From NCBI RefSeq assembly GCF_019320115.1, contig NC_089584.1:74493533-74557532 (forward strand): a stretch of DNA of 64,000 nt, given 5' to 3'. Under the pieces are notes generated by a model. The model was not told the DNA's origin and did no database searches. It saw nothing but the letters and a program-made list of their open reading frames with translations. The position numbers were made by a program, and so were the translations under genes. Of this stretch, positions 11,137 to 23,542 are shown one piece after another (position 1 is the first letter of the stretch; the number at the start of each line of letters is the position of its first letter). Source of the DNA: Miscanthus floridulus (Eukaryota; Streptophyta; Magnoliopsida; Poales; Poaceae).

Positions 11137-12060
11137 GTGGGTTTGGATAGTACGGACTTGTTCTTCGGCTTCTTGAACAAAATCAATTCCATAATATCTC
11201 CTTTCACCGGCTTCTACCCTAGTTCAACGGGGTTCTACACTTCGGCCATACAAAGCTTCAAACGGTGCCATCTTTATGCTCTCTTGATAACTATTATTGT
11301 ACGAGAATTCAGCTAGGGGTAACCATTTTTCCCATGAGCCCTTAGCCGAGATGACACATGCTCTCAACATATCTTCTAAGATTTGATTCACTCGTTCAGT
11401 TTGCCCATTGGTTTGCGGATGATAGGCAGAACTTCTTACTAGCTTAGTTCCTAATAATCCAGTGCAAGTGCTCCCAAAAGCGAGCAGTGAACTGTGGTCC
11501 TCTATCAGAGACAATAGTATGAGGGATCCCATGAAGTAGGACTATCTAGGTTGAAGTACAACTCCGCATAGTCGGTTGGACGAAAGTCTATGCGGATAGG
11601 AATGAAGTGTGCCGACTTGGTCAGTCGGTCAACAATCACCCAAATGGAGTTAAAATTCCTCTGAGTAGTAGGGAGTCCAACTATAAAATCCATACTTATC
11701 TCCTCCCATTTCCAACCTAGGATAGAGAGTGGCTGAAGTAATCCAGCTTTCATGTGTACAGCCTTGACTCGACAACAAGTATCACACCTAGCCACATAAG
11801 CGGCTATCTCTTTCTTCATTTTGGTCCACCAAAATCGAGGCTTCAAATCATGATACATTTTACTACTACCAGGATGAATAGATAATTTAGAGGAATGAGC
11901 TTCGGATATGATTTGATTTCTAAGCTCTCTATCCTTCGGAACTACCAACCTATCCTTGAACCATAACACGCCTTCCTCATCTACTCGAAAATGTTTGGTT
12001 TCTTGCTCTTTCATCTTGCGCTTGATGTGAAACACACCTAGCATCTGTCTTCTGTAGCTC
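11137..12060 (-). pseudogene. Integrase zinc-binding and catalytic domains of B, frameshifted
   Basis: The N-terminal part (from about 12000 down to 11505) has the zinc ligands EAHSSKLSIH and CDTC, the first catalytic Asp in MDFIVGLP and WVIVDRLTKSAHF. Reading then shifts near 11530, and the second catalytic region is scrambled there. From 11460 the SSAYHPQTNGQTERVNQ motif, with the catalytic Glu, is intact through MAPFEALYG. At least two frameshifts separate the parts, so no full-length enzyme can form. Confidence 0.85.
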
Positions 12061-12119
12061 GATAATTCGACTCTGTAGAGTACAACTGACAGTGATGTTG
12101 TGAAGGACTGCAGGATGAA

Positions 12120-12660
12120 GGAGCTTTGACAAATGGACATCACTCTCAATCAATGAGTGGCAATGAGACTTTCTGCTTAAGGCATCCGCGACGACGTTTG
12201 CCTTGCCAGGGTGATAGTGCACTTGGAGGTTATAATCCTTGATCAACTCGAGCCATCTTCTCTGACGCATATTTAACTCTGGTTGAGTGAAGATGTACTT
12301 GAGACTTTTATGATCAGTGTAGATGTTGCACACATTGCCAAGTAGATAATGTCTCCAGGCCTTCAAAGCATGAACAACTGCAGCGAGTTCCAAGTCATGC
12401 GTGGGATAATTCACTTCATGCTTCCGAAGTTGGCGAGAGGTATAAGCAATGACTCTACCCTCTTGCATAAGAACACCTCCTAACCCAATACCTGATGCAT
12501 CACAGAACACATCAAAAGGTTTCTCGATATCCGGTTGTGCCAAAACCAGAGCCGATGTTAGAAGAGTTCGTAGGGTATGGAAAGCCGTATCACACTCGGA
12601 AGTCCAGACAAACTTCATGTCTTTTTGCAGCAATCGAGTCATAGGCTTGGCTATTTTAGA
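12120..12660 (-). pseudogene. RNase H domain of B
   Basis: Open in one frame from 12642. Contains [14 protein letters not shown] (catalytic Asp), [18 protein letters not shown] (catalytic Glu), [14 protein letters not shown] (catalytic Asp) and [19 protein letters not shown]. All residues I expect for the gypsy RNase H are present. A frameshift near 12650 separates it from RT and another near 12060 from integrase. Confidence 0.88.
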
Positions 12661-13435
12661 GAAATCGGGATGAAGCGACGATAATAGCCAGCCAACCCCA
12701 GAAAACTCCGAACCTCGTGCACCGAGATTGGAGCCTTCCAGTTCAACACTTCTTGCACCTTGGTGGGATCCACCATAATTCCACCATCGGACAACACGTG
12801 TCCAAGAAAAGGTACCTCACGAAGCCAGAATTCACATTTGCTGAACTTTGCATACAGCTGGTGTTCCCGCAATCTAGTGAGAACCACCCGTAAATGTTCA
12901 ACATGATCTTCTTCATTCTCAGAATAGACCAGGATATCATCTATAAATACCACCACAAATTTGTCCAACTCGGGCATAAACACTGAATTCATCAGATACA
13001 TAAAATGTGCGGGGGCATTGGTCAATCCAAAAGACATAACAAGGTACTCATACAGACCATATCTTGTAGAGAATGCAGTTTTTGGGACATCCTCAGGCCG
13101 AATTTTGATTTGATGATACCCAGATCTCAAATCAATCTTGGAAAAGACTTTTGCTTTAGACAACTGATCAAACAAGATATCGATGCGTGGCAGAGGGTAC
13201 TTATTCTTGATTGTAACTGCATTCAAGGGTCTATAATCTACACACATGCAGTAGAGATTGATCCTTCTTCTTCACAAAGATGGCTGGGCACCCCCACGGA
13301 GATGAACTAGGGCGGATAAGGCCTTTCTTTAGCAGTTCATTCAACTGGGTCTTAAGTTCGGCTAGTTCATTAGGAGGCATTCTATATGGCCTTCTAGAGA
13401 TGGGAGCTGTACCAGGAAGCAACTCTATCTTGAAT
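12651..13435 (-). pseudogene. Reverse transcriptase of B, one frameshift
   Basis: The N-terminal part (13231-13422) has [14 protein letters not shown] and [15 protein letters not shown] frameshift near 13245 leads to the main part: [45 protein letters not shown], the catalytic FIDD box intact in [12 protein letters not shown], and LGHVLS...[10 protein letters not shown]. Apart from the frameshifts at both ends the domain keeps its key residues. Confidence 0.9.
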
Positions 13436-13436
13436 T

Positions 13437-13979
13437 CTACTTCTCGATCCGGGGCAATCTAGGCAAATCATCGGGGAAAACATCCGGAAAGTCACACACG
13501 ACAGGGATATCTGCCAGAGACTTTGCTTGCACTGCATTGGTCGTGCAAGAAAGATTGATGTCCCTGGGTAACTGTACTAGAAAACCCTCCTGATTACCAG
13601 GATCTCTGAGCATAACTACCCTAGTCGATGTATCAATAAGCACTCCATGACGGCTCATCCAGTTCATTCCCAATATCACATCGATACCTAGCCCCGGTAA
13701 AACTACCAGATCAACCTGATAACTTCGCCCCTCTATCTCAAATTGTACGTCCCCAACTACCAGCTTGGTTGGGATAATACCACTGGCAGCCCTAATACAA
13801 TAACCCTCACCCTCAACAGTATATGTTTTCTGCATAAACTTGGATGCAAATGATGGACTAATGAAGGAATGCGAAGCACCTGAATCAAATAGTACAACTA
13901 CGGGGTGTTGGTCAATCAGAAACTTACCGGCAGTCACTACCTCTCCTGAAGGAATCTCAGTAATATTAGTGTGGTTCAC
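13437..13979 (-). pseudogene. Protease of B
   Basis: 180 codons open. The active-site Asp-Ser-Gly is intact in VVVLFDSGASHSFIS, and the second retropepsin motif appears as VDLVVLPGLGIDVILGMNWM. It is in frame with the gag zinc knuckle upstream (the frame continues through one TAG at 14037). The end runs into the RT linker (PDVFPDDLP). Confidence 0.88.
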
Positions 13980-14036
13980 TTGTCCCTGACGGCCACCCTG
14001 GTAATTATTCTTCTTAGGGTAAGGGCACTCCCTTGC

Positions 14037-14923
14037 CTAGTGGCCTGTCTTGTTGTAGTTCCAGCACGGCATGTTGCTTGGTGGAGCCCTGGAACTACCC
14101 TGACTAGTAGTGCCCTTGGGAAGAGCAACTGTAAATGCCTTGCGAAACCCAGTCTTGGCGGGATTCTTCTTCTGCGGTGGGCGAAACTTGGCGGCTGACG
14201 CTGGAGGACGGAATGGAGCCCTTTGTGCGACTGGGAGCCTTAGATTGTGAGGCGCCCGCCTCATAGGCCCTCTTACGACTTTTTGAAGCAGCATACACAG
14301 CATTGTTGTTCTCTTGCGATAAAGCATCACTCACAAACTCATTAAAATGAGCGCACTTGCAATTTCCCATGGTCTTCATCAGTTTGGGGCTAAGTCCCCG
14401 CTTGAAGCTTGCAATCTTCTTGGCATCGGTATCCACAAACTCGGTAGCATACCTTGCAAGGTTGTTGAAAGCTTGCAGGTATTCATTCAGGCTCTTGTTC
14501 CCCTGAGTCAGCTTCATGAACTCTGTATGCTTGATCGCCATGAGACCAGGAGGAATGTAATTTCCCCTGAAAGCAGACTTGAACTGATCCCAAGTGATTT
14601 GGGCATTAGTAGGCATAGTGGACCGATGATGACTCCACCAAATGCCTAGCTGGCCCATGCAGTTGGTGCGATGCGTACTCAGTTTTTAGCACTTCAGTCA
14701 AGCGGAGCAGACGGAACTTCTGCTCGAGAGTATTCAACCACTCATCAGCTTGTAGAGGCTCCTCAGCCTCCTTGAAGATTGGGGGTTTCGTGTCAAGGAA
14801 ATCCTTGAAATCACTGTATTGATTTGGATCCGGTCCTTGGCGTGGACCACGGCCATCACGATTCGCAATCGTACGGAGGGCCTCGGCCATAGTGCGCTGT
14901 CCTTCCGCAAGCATTGCTATCAA
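14037..14923 (-). pseudogene. gag of B, two frameshifts
   Basis: Read from 14923: a start-proximal Met (MIAMLAEGQRTM), then the capsid in a second frame from 14658 with SAFRGNYIPP, FMKLTQGNKSLNEYLQAFNNLARY and CAHFNEFVSDAL. A third frame ends in the zinc knuckle CWNYNKTGH, interrupted by a TAG at 14037 before the final Cys. The motifs are those of Tekay-clade gag. The true start may lie slightly upstream, near 15000. Confidence 0.85.
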
Positions 14924-15352
14924 TTCGTGGGTGTGGGTGGTGGTGGCGGTGGCAGATCATCATCATCACCTGCACCGGTGGAACGAGTACGAGGCATCTG
15001 CACAATGCGCAACCAGTAATTATTGATGATGTCAGCACATTGGAGAGGAACAATATAATCATGCCAAACTGAATTTACTGACGAGAATGAAAACTTCATA
15101 CAATAAATAGAGGCAATAATTCATTCTCCAATCACCACATCATCAAGTAGATTACTAGCGCCATACACAGTGCATTCCAACATGACAAGTTTTAACTTAA
15201 CCATTACGATACGCATCCCGAAGGGAGCGAATTAAAGTACATTACATGCCGAGTTCAAATTAAAAGGTACATCCAACATCGGTCTTCGTACTTAAGTTCA
15301 TTACATCACTGACTGCAAAAGCTTAACTAGTGAGACTTGCTAACGAAACTAC
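14924..15352. other. Spacer between the extra ORF and gag of B
   Basis: About 430 bp, AT-rich except near gag. It holds the likely gag leader, including a GGTGGT-rich stretch at 14935-14955. I see no gene in it. Confidence 0.5.
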
Positions 15353-16442
15353 TCAGTCGAAGTGATCGCTGTCCACATTAGAGACACCTTGGACTTCTTC
15401 TGGGTCTTCCTCTTCTTCGTCATCTGCCGGCTCAGCTGCATTGTCATCCATCTGCACGTCCTCTTCTTCCTCATCGGCCTCAATCACTTGAGGTCCACCC
15501 ACATTTGGATACCTTGGTATGGGGTGAGGAATAGGAAACAGACGGTTGTGCAGCTGATGGTGCTCAACCTGAAGCTCTTCAAGCTGTTCTTGTAGTGCTT
15601 GCTCTCTTTGAAAGGCGTTGTGGTTGGCCAAAATCCAACCCCGACGTCTTTCTTCTGCTAACTCTAAAGCGGCATCCCTGGTGACGTGTCACACGATCCA
15701 ACTCTTGTGCAGCCTCATCTCTCTCAATAGTGAGGTTCATCAGCTGATTATGAAGCTCATCTCTCTCGCGTGCGGTTTGACCCCACTGTTGCAGACGATA
15801 ATTTGCAATACCATGAATCTCCTCAACTTCTTGCTGAGCTCTCCCACATGCATTCGCCCTACGGCGATACTTGCTGGGCACGCAACCTGAACCTGTGCTG
15901 GGCTTCCATTGCCTTGCTAGCTTCATCTAGTGCACTTGAAAGGGTGTTTTGCCTGACTCGACAAAGCTTCAAGACTGCCATCATAGCACTCATTCCAGCG
16001 TTGTCGCTCTGCACACGTTCGCCATGGCCTCGAACCAAGGCCTGACCAACTGTCCTGAGTCCACTCAGCCTCGGTAGGAGACACTCGGGGAATGGATGAA
16101 GCAGGTCCACCCACTAACTCATCCCCGAAGCTCTGTGCTATATCCATTAGCACATCAAGGGCAGCAACCTGAGCGGCTTCCCATGGACTATGTCCATCAG
16201 TCTCAATGCTCCACCCATGCCACAACGGTCTTGAGGGGTTTTGCGGCACCACAAAGGTCATGACGTACCAGGGTACACCTCCCAATGGTACCGCCTGCCT
16301 CCATGTGTAGCTGGGTGCCTCTCGGGTACCCGACTGAACTGAGCACCCTCCAGAGCAAAGTGGGAGTACCGAACTGGTCCAAAAAGGTGCTGCTACCAGT
16401 AGGAAACACGGGCGCGGCCATCTGTATCAAAAAGGGATGCAA
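15353..16442 (-). pseudogene. Extra ORF upstream of gag in B, frameshifted
   Basis: Four successive minus-strand frames, each ending where the next begins, together read as one product of roughly 350 residues. The N-terminal part (MAAPVFPTGSST...SVGYPRGTQLHM) leads to a compact segment with PWYVMTFVVPQNPSRPLW and EAAQVAALDVLMDIA. A Gln/Arg-rich helical region near 15900-16040 precedes a coiled coil (RDELHNQLMNLTIERDEAAQ) with a second helix (LQEQLEELQVEHHQLHNRL). It ends with an acidic tail (EADEEEEDVQMDD) and a TAA/TGA region at 15353. It lies between primer site and gag in the element's sense. Extra ORFs in this position are known in some plant LTR elements; I do not recognise a named family. 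The A-A-spaced helix vaguely recalls a double-stranded-RNA-binding fold, which is inference only. Confidence 0.6.
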
Positions 16443-17209
16443 TTCACGTGAGAGGGTTACTTTGCTGAGAGATTGTACTTTATACTTGGGATAAGTAATT
16501 ATAAGGGAGGGAGTAATGCAATATGAATGTCATGAGTGAATATGATGCATGCTCGTTCCGTACGTCCTCACAAACCTAAGAAAATTTAAGCTTTAGCGGG
16601 ATATACGGTGGCATACATATGTTCTCTCAATTAGCGGTAACTAGTCGATCTACACGGTGCGTTGTTAGCATACCTGCAGAAAAACTTCATTGCAGCCCAA
16701 CCCAACAAGATATAATGCTAATTACACAAGTAGTAACTAAGATACTCTCCATATATACATCCCCCGATATATATACTTTGGTATCCAAACTACTCGACAA
16801 ATGTACCCACAATTAAGTACCTTCATATATACATGTATGCAACATGTAAATACTCCTAGTAACCACAACTAGCTCTCCCCTAGACCGACGGTTGGACGGT
16901 CATGCTCTCGCAACTCACACTTACCTTAGCGTAGAGGCAATTGATCCATACATTACCATTCAAACGAATGGCACCCATGCAATATCACGCCGCATGGACG
17001 ACGAAATAGAAACAATAAATTCCCCCAAGTTAGTAATTATATATAAGCCACCTAGAAGTCCTTAAGTGGGCTATAAGGGATGTGATCACCAGTATACCAT
17101 AAAAATTTTGATTTTTGAACACTTATATATAACTATAAGTTTGAAAACCATTTTAACAACAAAAGCTTTTGTTTTAAATAGCCGTAAGACATGTTTAATG
17201 TTGAATCTA
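16443..17209. other. 5' leader of B between primer site and extra ORF
   Basis: AT-rich, about 770 bp, with several ATATAT runs. No convincing reading frame or RNA gene is visible. Confidence 0.5.
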
Positions 17210-17222
17210 GCTCTGATATCCA
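17210..17222 (-). other. Primer-binding site of B
   Basis: On the minus strand TGGATATCAGAGC begins two bases after the 5' LTR. It differs from the initiator-Met site TGGTATCAGAGC by one inserted base. Confidence 0.8.
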
Positions 17223-17224
17223 GC

Positions 17225-20200
17225 TGTCACAGAACCGACCAATTTATAAGAGCACAAGTACAAAAACAATCGCCGAAACGATCAAATTCTCGAACTTGAG
17301 CCCATATAAACCCGGTAGTCAACCGAAATCTCGAAGGATTTCAAACCAACTTGCATACAACCAAGATCACAGTAATTCAACATAACATATCGTACGTTAC
17401 AACATTTTGCAGACGTTCGCAAATAGATTACATCATCACAGAGTCATCGTTATTACAAAACAAGTCTTGTAAACATGCAGAAGCAAATAGTTTAACTCAC
17501 ACACCGAGTTCAAATACACATACTGGTTTGCTGATCACGGCCCGCAAAAGCATTCAGATAAGAGAACGGAGATCATGCCCATGATCTAGTCTTCATCACC
17601 CGCCGGGTGGAGACAATACTTATAGAATCCCTGATATAGAAGGTCATCTGCAACAAGAGGGAATAAACCCTGAGTACGGGAATGTACTCAGCTAGACTTA
17701 CCCGATTGAAAACCAAACAAATGACACCAAGGATTATGCATAGCTTAATGTAGTGGAGCTGGCTAACACTTTCTTTTTGCAGAAAAGCATAAGTAGTATG
17801 ATCAACTCTTAACCTGACTAGCAGTGACTTTTTAGCCATTAACCTGTCATCTATATTAGCACCTGTACTAAGCAATCATTTTATTAGGGTGCAAACATTA
17901 ATAACCATATCAGGTATTCATTGTGGCAACCTTATCATCATCATCCATTTAACCATATCGTTAAATTAATTGAATCTACGTTGCCGCTGCTCAGTCAAGT
18001 TCTCACTATACAGGAGAGACGGCGATTCGAATCGATTCCTATCCAGCTGGAGGGGTATTCCTAAACACAAACCCTGCTTCCCCCATCAGGGTCACAAACA
18101 AGTCACCTTTGGTACTGATTCAGGAGTCACGAGTCCGAACAGATCGACATTCTCAGAGAACCACTCTGCCAAGGTTGTTCGGGACTCTAACCTGCCTTGG
18201 ACTTATGCCAATGGCTCTCCACACATCCTTACTACCTCCAGAATGCCACCACTACTCGCGTCCCCGGCCTGAGTCGAGCTACTAGGCTTCACAGTTCGGA
18301 ACAACTTATCCTGGCTAGCTAAGTGTTAGGCTACGTTGCAACATGACATGAGGACGTACAGCGTATCGGTCCTTAAACGACTCAGACGGAGTCACTATGT
18401 TCAAACCTACACAAGACCCCGCCCGATCTTAATTCATTATTCACATGGTTCTTTTCCACGATAGCAAATCTAGCCAACCATGATCCACCTTCATCCTAAA
18501 GCTCGCAGGTGACCGGAAATCACCTGACTTCTACCTGCACTAAGCATGGCTAAGCATTTAACCCGTCCTAACTTAAATAGGATTCCAGTGCTATATCTAG
18601 ACAAGGAAGGATATATAATGCAGCAATTGGTTCCAACCAATTCCTATACTTAATGCAGCATCAACGAATAAAAGATACTCAATGTATTTGTAAAAGCATG
18701 GGAGGCTTAATATGCTCCGGGGCTTGCCTTTCAGGAACGAGGAAGGCTGGTGGTCAGGGCACTCGAGCAATTCCTCCGCGGCGACTGCTTCGTCGGCTTC
18801 CTGCACCTCGGGCTCCTCCTCCTGGTTGGCTCCCTCGAACTCTAGCAATGTCACTCCCTCCGGCACACCTATTGCATGAATGCGCAAGATAAATATCATG
18901 GATGCACATGAACGAATGTGAGGGATGCTCGGGGAATGCGCATATTCGCTGTAGTTTGCATATTCCAATTTAAGCCCTATTCAAATCACTTTACTTACCA
19001 AGTTTATACAACCTAATGTATAATTGCTCATCTTAATTAATGACCTAGCACCTACACCTAAGCATATTCTTAAGTTAGGCTAACCCCTAAACAATCAACG
19101 AGAACATAGCACAAGCATGCACTCAAGCATTTGTATTTCAACAAAATGGAGACTATGTAGTGGTACAGTAAACTAGCCATAACTGGAGATTTATAATTCC
19201 AAATGATATCCAACAAGACAATCTGGAAATCTTATGAAATTATCTACAATTCATTTTCAGACCTCAAAGCATGATTCAAACCTTTATCAGGTCGAATTCA
19301 TCGATCAACAGAACTCTATCCTCACAAGGCAGAGAGTAAGCAAAAACTAGAACCTAACTTTAAACAGCTGTAGTTTCTACACTACTAGGCCAAATGCCCT
19401 CAAATTTTGACAGGAGCTAGATACATAAATTATCTACAACTCTTGTATTCATCTCATTCACAGAAAACCAAAATATCATGGGGAACTTTCTAAAGTCCCC
19501 AGATCTATCTAGAGGTACATAATGCAAACGAATAATTAATAACTTAAGATGTAAACATATAATTGGACAAAACTAAATCTACTCACATGTCACACATATC
19601 ACAAAGACCCCAGAAAGTAGGGTGTTCATCACCAAAACATTTCCTCTAATACCTTTCTTAATTTACTTAATTAATTAGAGGAAATAATAAACATATATGA
19701 AAACTATCCCATTAAATCTACAAAAATTACAGTAGATACTACATGCCCTAAGTAGACTACCATAAAAATTTCACACCATTTGAGTAAGTATAACAACCTA
19801 CACCAAAATGGTAAGGCAGAATGAATCAAAATGGCATAATCAGGAAACCTTAGTGAAAAGTGTCAAGCAACAGATTTCATATTGTTCCTAGCATCCTTAA
19901 GGTACTAAGATACTACCTACCAAGTTTCATGGCCATAGGATCCCTAGAAATTTTACAAAAATTCACACAAGTATCTACCAATGATAAAAGGAAAATCTAT
20001 AACTCAAAAACTACATATGCAATGACTCCCAAATTTTAATCAGAGCTTCTACTATACAAGACTAGCTTACCCACAAAATTTCATAATTTTTGGATCACAG
20101 AAGCTCAAGATATGATTTAAACAAGTTTGCATGCATTCAAAAACACATTTAAAGTTTCAATTTAATTCTTCCATAAACTCTACTACAAGTGCTCATATTA

Positions 20201-21978
20201 TATTTTTGTTAAATACTACCCTTCACTATGAGTCTAACAAAATTAGAATCACAGTATTTGGATCTACACATTTGAAGATACAAAAATCTCATATCAGCAT
20301 TCAAAACTGCATTTTTGAACTAGCCCTATGAATGCACAGCCACTGCCGTGTGGGTCCCGGGTGTCAGCCGACCCCACCCGTCAGCGAGATGAAAACTGAG
20401 GAGGCGGCTTCGACGGCGCGGCGACGGTGGAACTCATCGACGGCGACTCCTCCGGCGACACCGAGGACACCTACGCGATCTACGTGGGGAATCGATTGGT
20501 GCTAGTGGCGCGACCTACGACCTAGCGGAGGTGGCACGTCGCCAGTGATGGCGGCACGGCAGAGCTCCGGTGCGAGCTGCCGGCGATGGCAACCCATGGC
20601 TGGCTCAACCGAGCACGGTGTGAGCTACCTAAAGTCGCCACGATGCTAACACGGCAAAGAAACGAGGATGGGATGATTCCTAGCTACCTCGGCCACGGCG
20701 GCCTCATCTCCGGTGAGGTCACGCCCATGGCGGTGATGGCGGAAATGGTCACTGTTACCTTACCAAAGCACGAATGGCGCAGCTAGGAGGTGGAGAAGGT
20801 AGAGGAGGACACAGCGGAGCTATGGTGAAGACAAAGTTCGCGTTTTTGCAATGGTTTGCGAGCTTGGCGACGGCGAAGCTTGCTCAGCAGCAATGGCGGG
20901 CGCTGAGCTCGGTCGCTGCTTGCGGTAGAGGCGATGAAATGAAAAATTGGGCTACAAACAGGTCGGGCAGGCGCGTGTGAGTGTGCCCGTCGTGGCTGGC
21001 CTTGCCAGGGTGTCTACGGTGCATGGCCGCGCGGTCAGACGGCCGGCGATGGGTGTCACCATGCATCGGCTGATTTCTGAATCGGTGAACATTGTAGATG
21101 TCTGAACTTTTCGTTTCAGAGCTCAAAGGTGTCGACTGACAGGGCAAGTTTAACACCGATTAGCTCCTGAACCATGATGAGTTAGGGGAAACAATAAACA
21201 TGAAAGTTGTAGAGCTATAGTAGGGCTTCAACTTTGATTTAGAAATCAACAGCCAGATCTCCATGGATCAAGAGTTGTATCAATCCAAAGTGGGCTCAAT
21301 CAAACTAAAATGGCAGTTAAGACTTAGCAAAATTTTCAAGTGTTGACTCCACCTTCAAATCTGACTTGTGGGTCCTTTTTGAGCATATTCTGCACATTTT
21401 CATGAGATGGTCATAAAATAACTTTTGTTCCTTATATAATTCTCTACAACTTTGCTTTAGGTTGCTCAGCCATGCAAACATCCTAAGCTACACTTTTTAA
21501 ATAGTCAAACATAAGAGCTCTAGGGGTCCAAATTGGTCAACCATGACTTGGAAACCTAATTAGGCAAAATGATCAACATGAACAATGTTCCAAATGACAT
21601 CCTAAGTATAACTAAGGTTCTTAGGAGAATAATTAACCACACCCCACATTGGTCACACAAGAATCAAGCATGGTATGTACTGAAACAAATGAAAAACACA
21701 GGAATTATTACACTTGTTTCCTAGTCATGTTTCACACGTTGCATGATCTTGTTGCATAGTATTAACTAACTTTGTTTCATTAAAGTGAGCGGCACATGTT
21801 GCACTTAAGTGTTGCACACTTTTCATTTCATAAAGGAAACAACACACATGAAACATAACGATACTTGCAATGTTTCAAAGACATGTTTCATGTGAGATAA
21901 GCTCGTGAATGAATGAATGATGCTGATGTCCATGAAATGCTAGTGCAAATGTGGAAGGCAAACACCTAGGGTGTTACA
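17225..21978 (-). repeat. 5' LTR of B
   Basis: 4,754 bp, same ends as 5843-10599. It includes the 123-codon reading frame at 18597-18968 and a GC-rich block at about 20330-21060. The end at 21978 is followed directly by the second GGTAT. Confidence 0.93.
18597..18968 (-). other. LTR-internal reading frame of B, 5' LTR copy
   Basis: 123 codons; the longer partner of 7254-7580, differing at a handful of residues and lacking the earlier stop. It lies in the sense direction of the element, so a transcript starting upstream in this LTR could include it. No known domain is recognised. Confidence 0.3.
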
Positions 21979-21983
21979 GGTAT
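21979..21983. repeat. Target-site duplication of B, right copy (GGTAT)
   Basis: Identical to 5838-5842. Removing B plus one copy restores the C reading frame across the junction (Lys-Gly-Ile-Ala-His-Ile). Confidence 0.95.
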
Positions 21984-23372
21984 AGCCCATATCAAGGATA
22001 AAGTTAGATCTGGAAAACTAACATGTTTCAATATTGATGAATCCGGTGTCGTATGGTTCAAACATAGATTGGTAGTACCCAAAAATCTGGAGCTGCAAAA
22101 GCAGATTCTTGATGAAGCTCATTCTACAAGATACTCATTCATCCAGGTAGTAACAAAATGTATCATGATCTGAGAAAGAGATATTGGTGGACCAAAATGA
22201 AAATAGAAATAGCTTGATATGTGGCCAAATATGATACTTGTCAGAGAGTCAAAGCGGTTCACATGAAGACTGCAGGTCCATTACATTCATTGCCAGTTAC
22301 ATCTTGGAAATGGTAAGATATCTATATGGACTTCATTGTGGGATTGCCTAGGACATCTGCAGGCTACAATTCAATATGGGTTATTGTTCATCGCCTAACC
22401 AAGATAGCTCATTTCTTACTAGTCAGAGATAAATATCGAGCGGAACAGTATGCAAAGCTTTATCTTGATAGAATCTTCAGTCTGCATGGGGCACCCAAGA
22501 CCATTGTCTCTGACAGAGGGTCATTGTTCGTATCTATGTTTTGGAAAAGTCTACATGAGTCTTTGGGAACCAAACTTATCTACAGTTCTGCTTATCATCC
22601 GCAAACAGATGGACAGACTAAAAGGGTAAATCAAATTCTTGAAGATATGTTGAGAGCATGTGTCCTTTCCTATGGTGCTAAATGGGATGAATGCCTTCCC
22701 TTAGCTGAATTCTCATATAACAATAGTTATCAAGAGAGCATTAAAATGGCACCATTCAAAGCATTGTATGGCCGTAGATGCCAGACACCTTTAAATTGGT
22801 TAGAAGCTGGAGAACATTGGTTCTTTGGGCCGGATGTGGTCAAGGAAGCTAAACAGAAAGTTAAACTCATACAAGCTAATATGAAGGTAGCTCAATCCCG
22901 ACAGAAAAGCTATGCTAATAAGAGGAGACGACCGCTAGAATTCAAAGTGGGAGATCATGTCTACCTCAAGGTATCGCCGATGAAGGGAGTTCATCGTTTT
23001 GGGATTCAGGGAAAGTTGGTGCCCCATTATGTCGGTCCTTTTCAAATCCAACAACGATGTGGACCGGTCGCCTATCGCGTCAAGTTACCAGATCACATGT
23101 CAGCTGTGCATGATATCTTTCATGTATCCCAGTTAAAGAAGTGTCTTCAAGTACCTGACCAAATAATCGACTTTGGTGATGTAGAACTAGAACCTGATTT
23201 GACTTATGCTGAGTACCCCATTAGAGTCTTAGATCAGAAAGATCGAGTCACTCGAAGACGTGCAATCAAGTTCTACAAAGTACAATGGAATCAACACACT
23301 GAAGATGAAGCTACTTGGGAGTCTGAGGATTACTTAGAAGAAAACTTTCCTGACTTCTTCGCTTCTATTTAG
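21984..23372 (+). pseudogene. Integrase and chromodomain of C, catalytic Glu replaced by Lys
   Basis: The first 340 bp hold the linker (AHIKDKV...VVWFKHRLVVPK) and a damaged zinc-binding part: a frameshift near 22130, in-frame stops near 22170 and 22216, and Tyr for the first Cys of CDTC. From 22326 there are 348 open codons: MDFIVGLPRTS (first Asp), VSDRGS (second Asp), SSAYHPQTDGQT, MAPFKALYGR, VGDHVYLKVSPMKG, VPHYVGPFQI, FHVSQLKKCLQVP and a chromodomain-like end with FYKVQWNQH and ATWESED. The catalytic Glu of TERVNQ is Lys (TKRVNQ, near 22620; a G-to-A change), and VDRLTK reads VHRLTK. It would be inactive. Confidence 0.9.
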
Positions 23373-23529
23373 TTGCAATACCTTGTCTATGTTGTAACTT
23401 GTCTCTTTTGTCAAAAGAATGGAAAACCCCCTCACTAGCTTTTTGAACAAAGTTATGATGTGTTAGCTTGACACATTTCCTTTTCCATTACTTAACCTTA
23501 GGTTTTAAATCTTGGGACGAGATTTCTTT

Positions 23530-23541
23530 AAGGGGGAAGGG
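23530..23541 (+). other. Polypurine tract of C
   Basis: AAGGGGGAAGGG one base before the TGTAACACC start of the LTR at 23543. Confidence 0.85.
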
Positions 23542-23542
23542 T

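Larger units (their letters stand above)
5843..21978 (-). mobile_element. Element B: Tekay-like chromovirus, full length, minus strand
   Basis: 16,136 bp with both LTRs, a primer site, a polypurine tract and matching 5-bp duplications. Coding order on the minus strand: extra ORF, gag, protease, RT, RNase H, integrase, chromodomain. LTRs are about 4.75 kb each, unusually long, and make up nearly 60% of the element. In sense orientation they begin TGTAACACC and end CTGTGACA. By hand I find nine differences in the first 330 bp of the two LTRs, so B is the youngest insertion in the window. Frameshifts and a few stops disable each polyprotein region. Confidence 0.93.
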
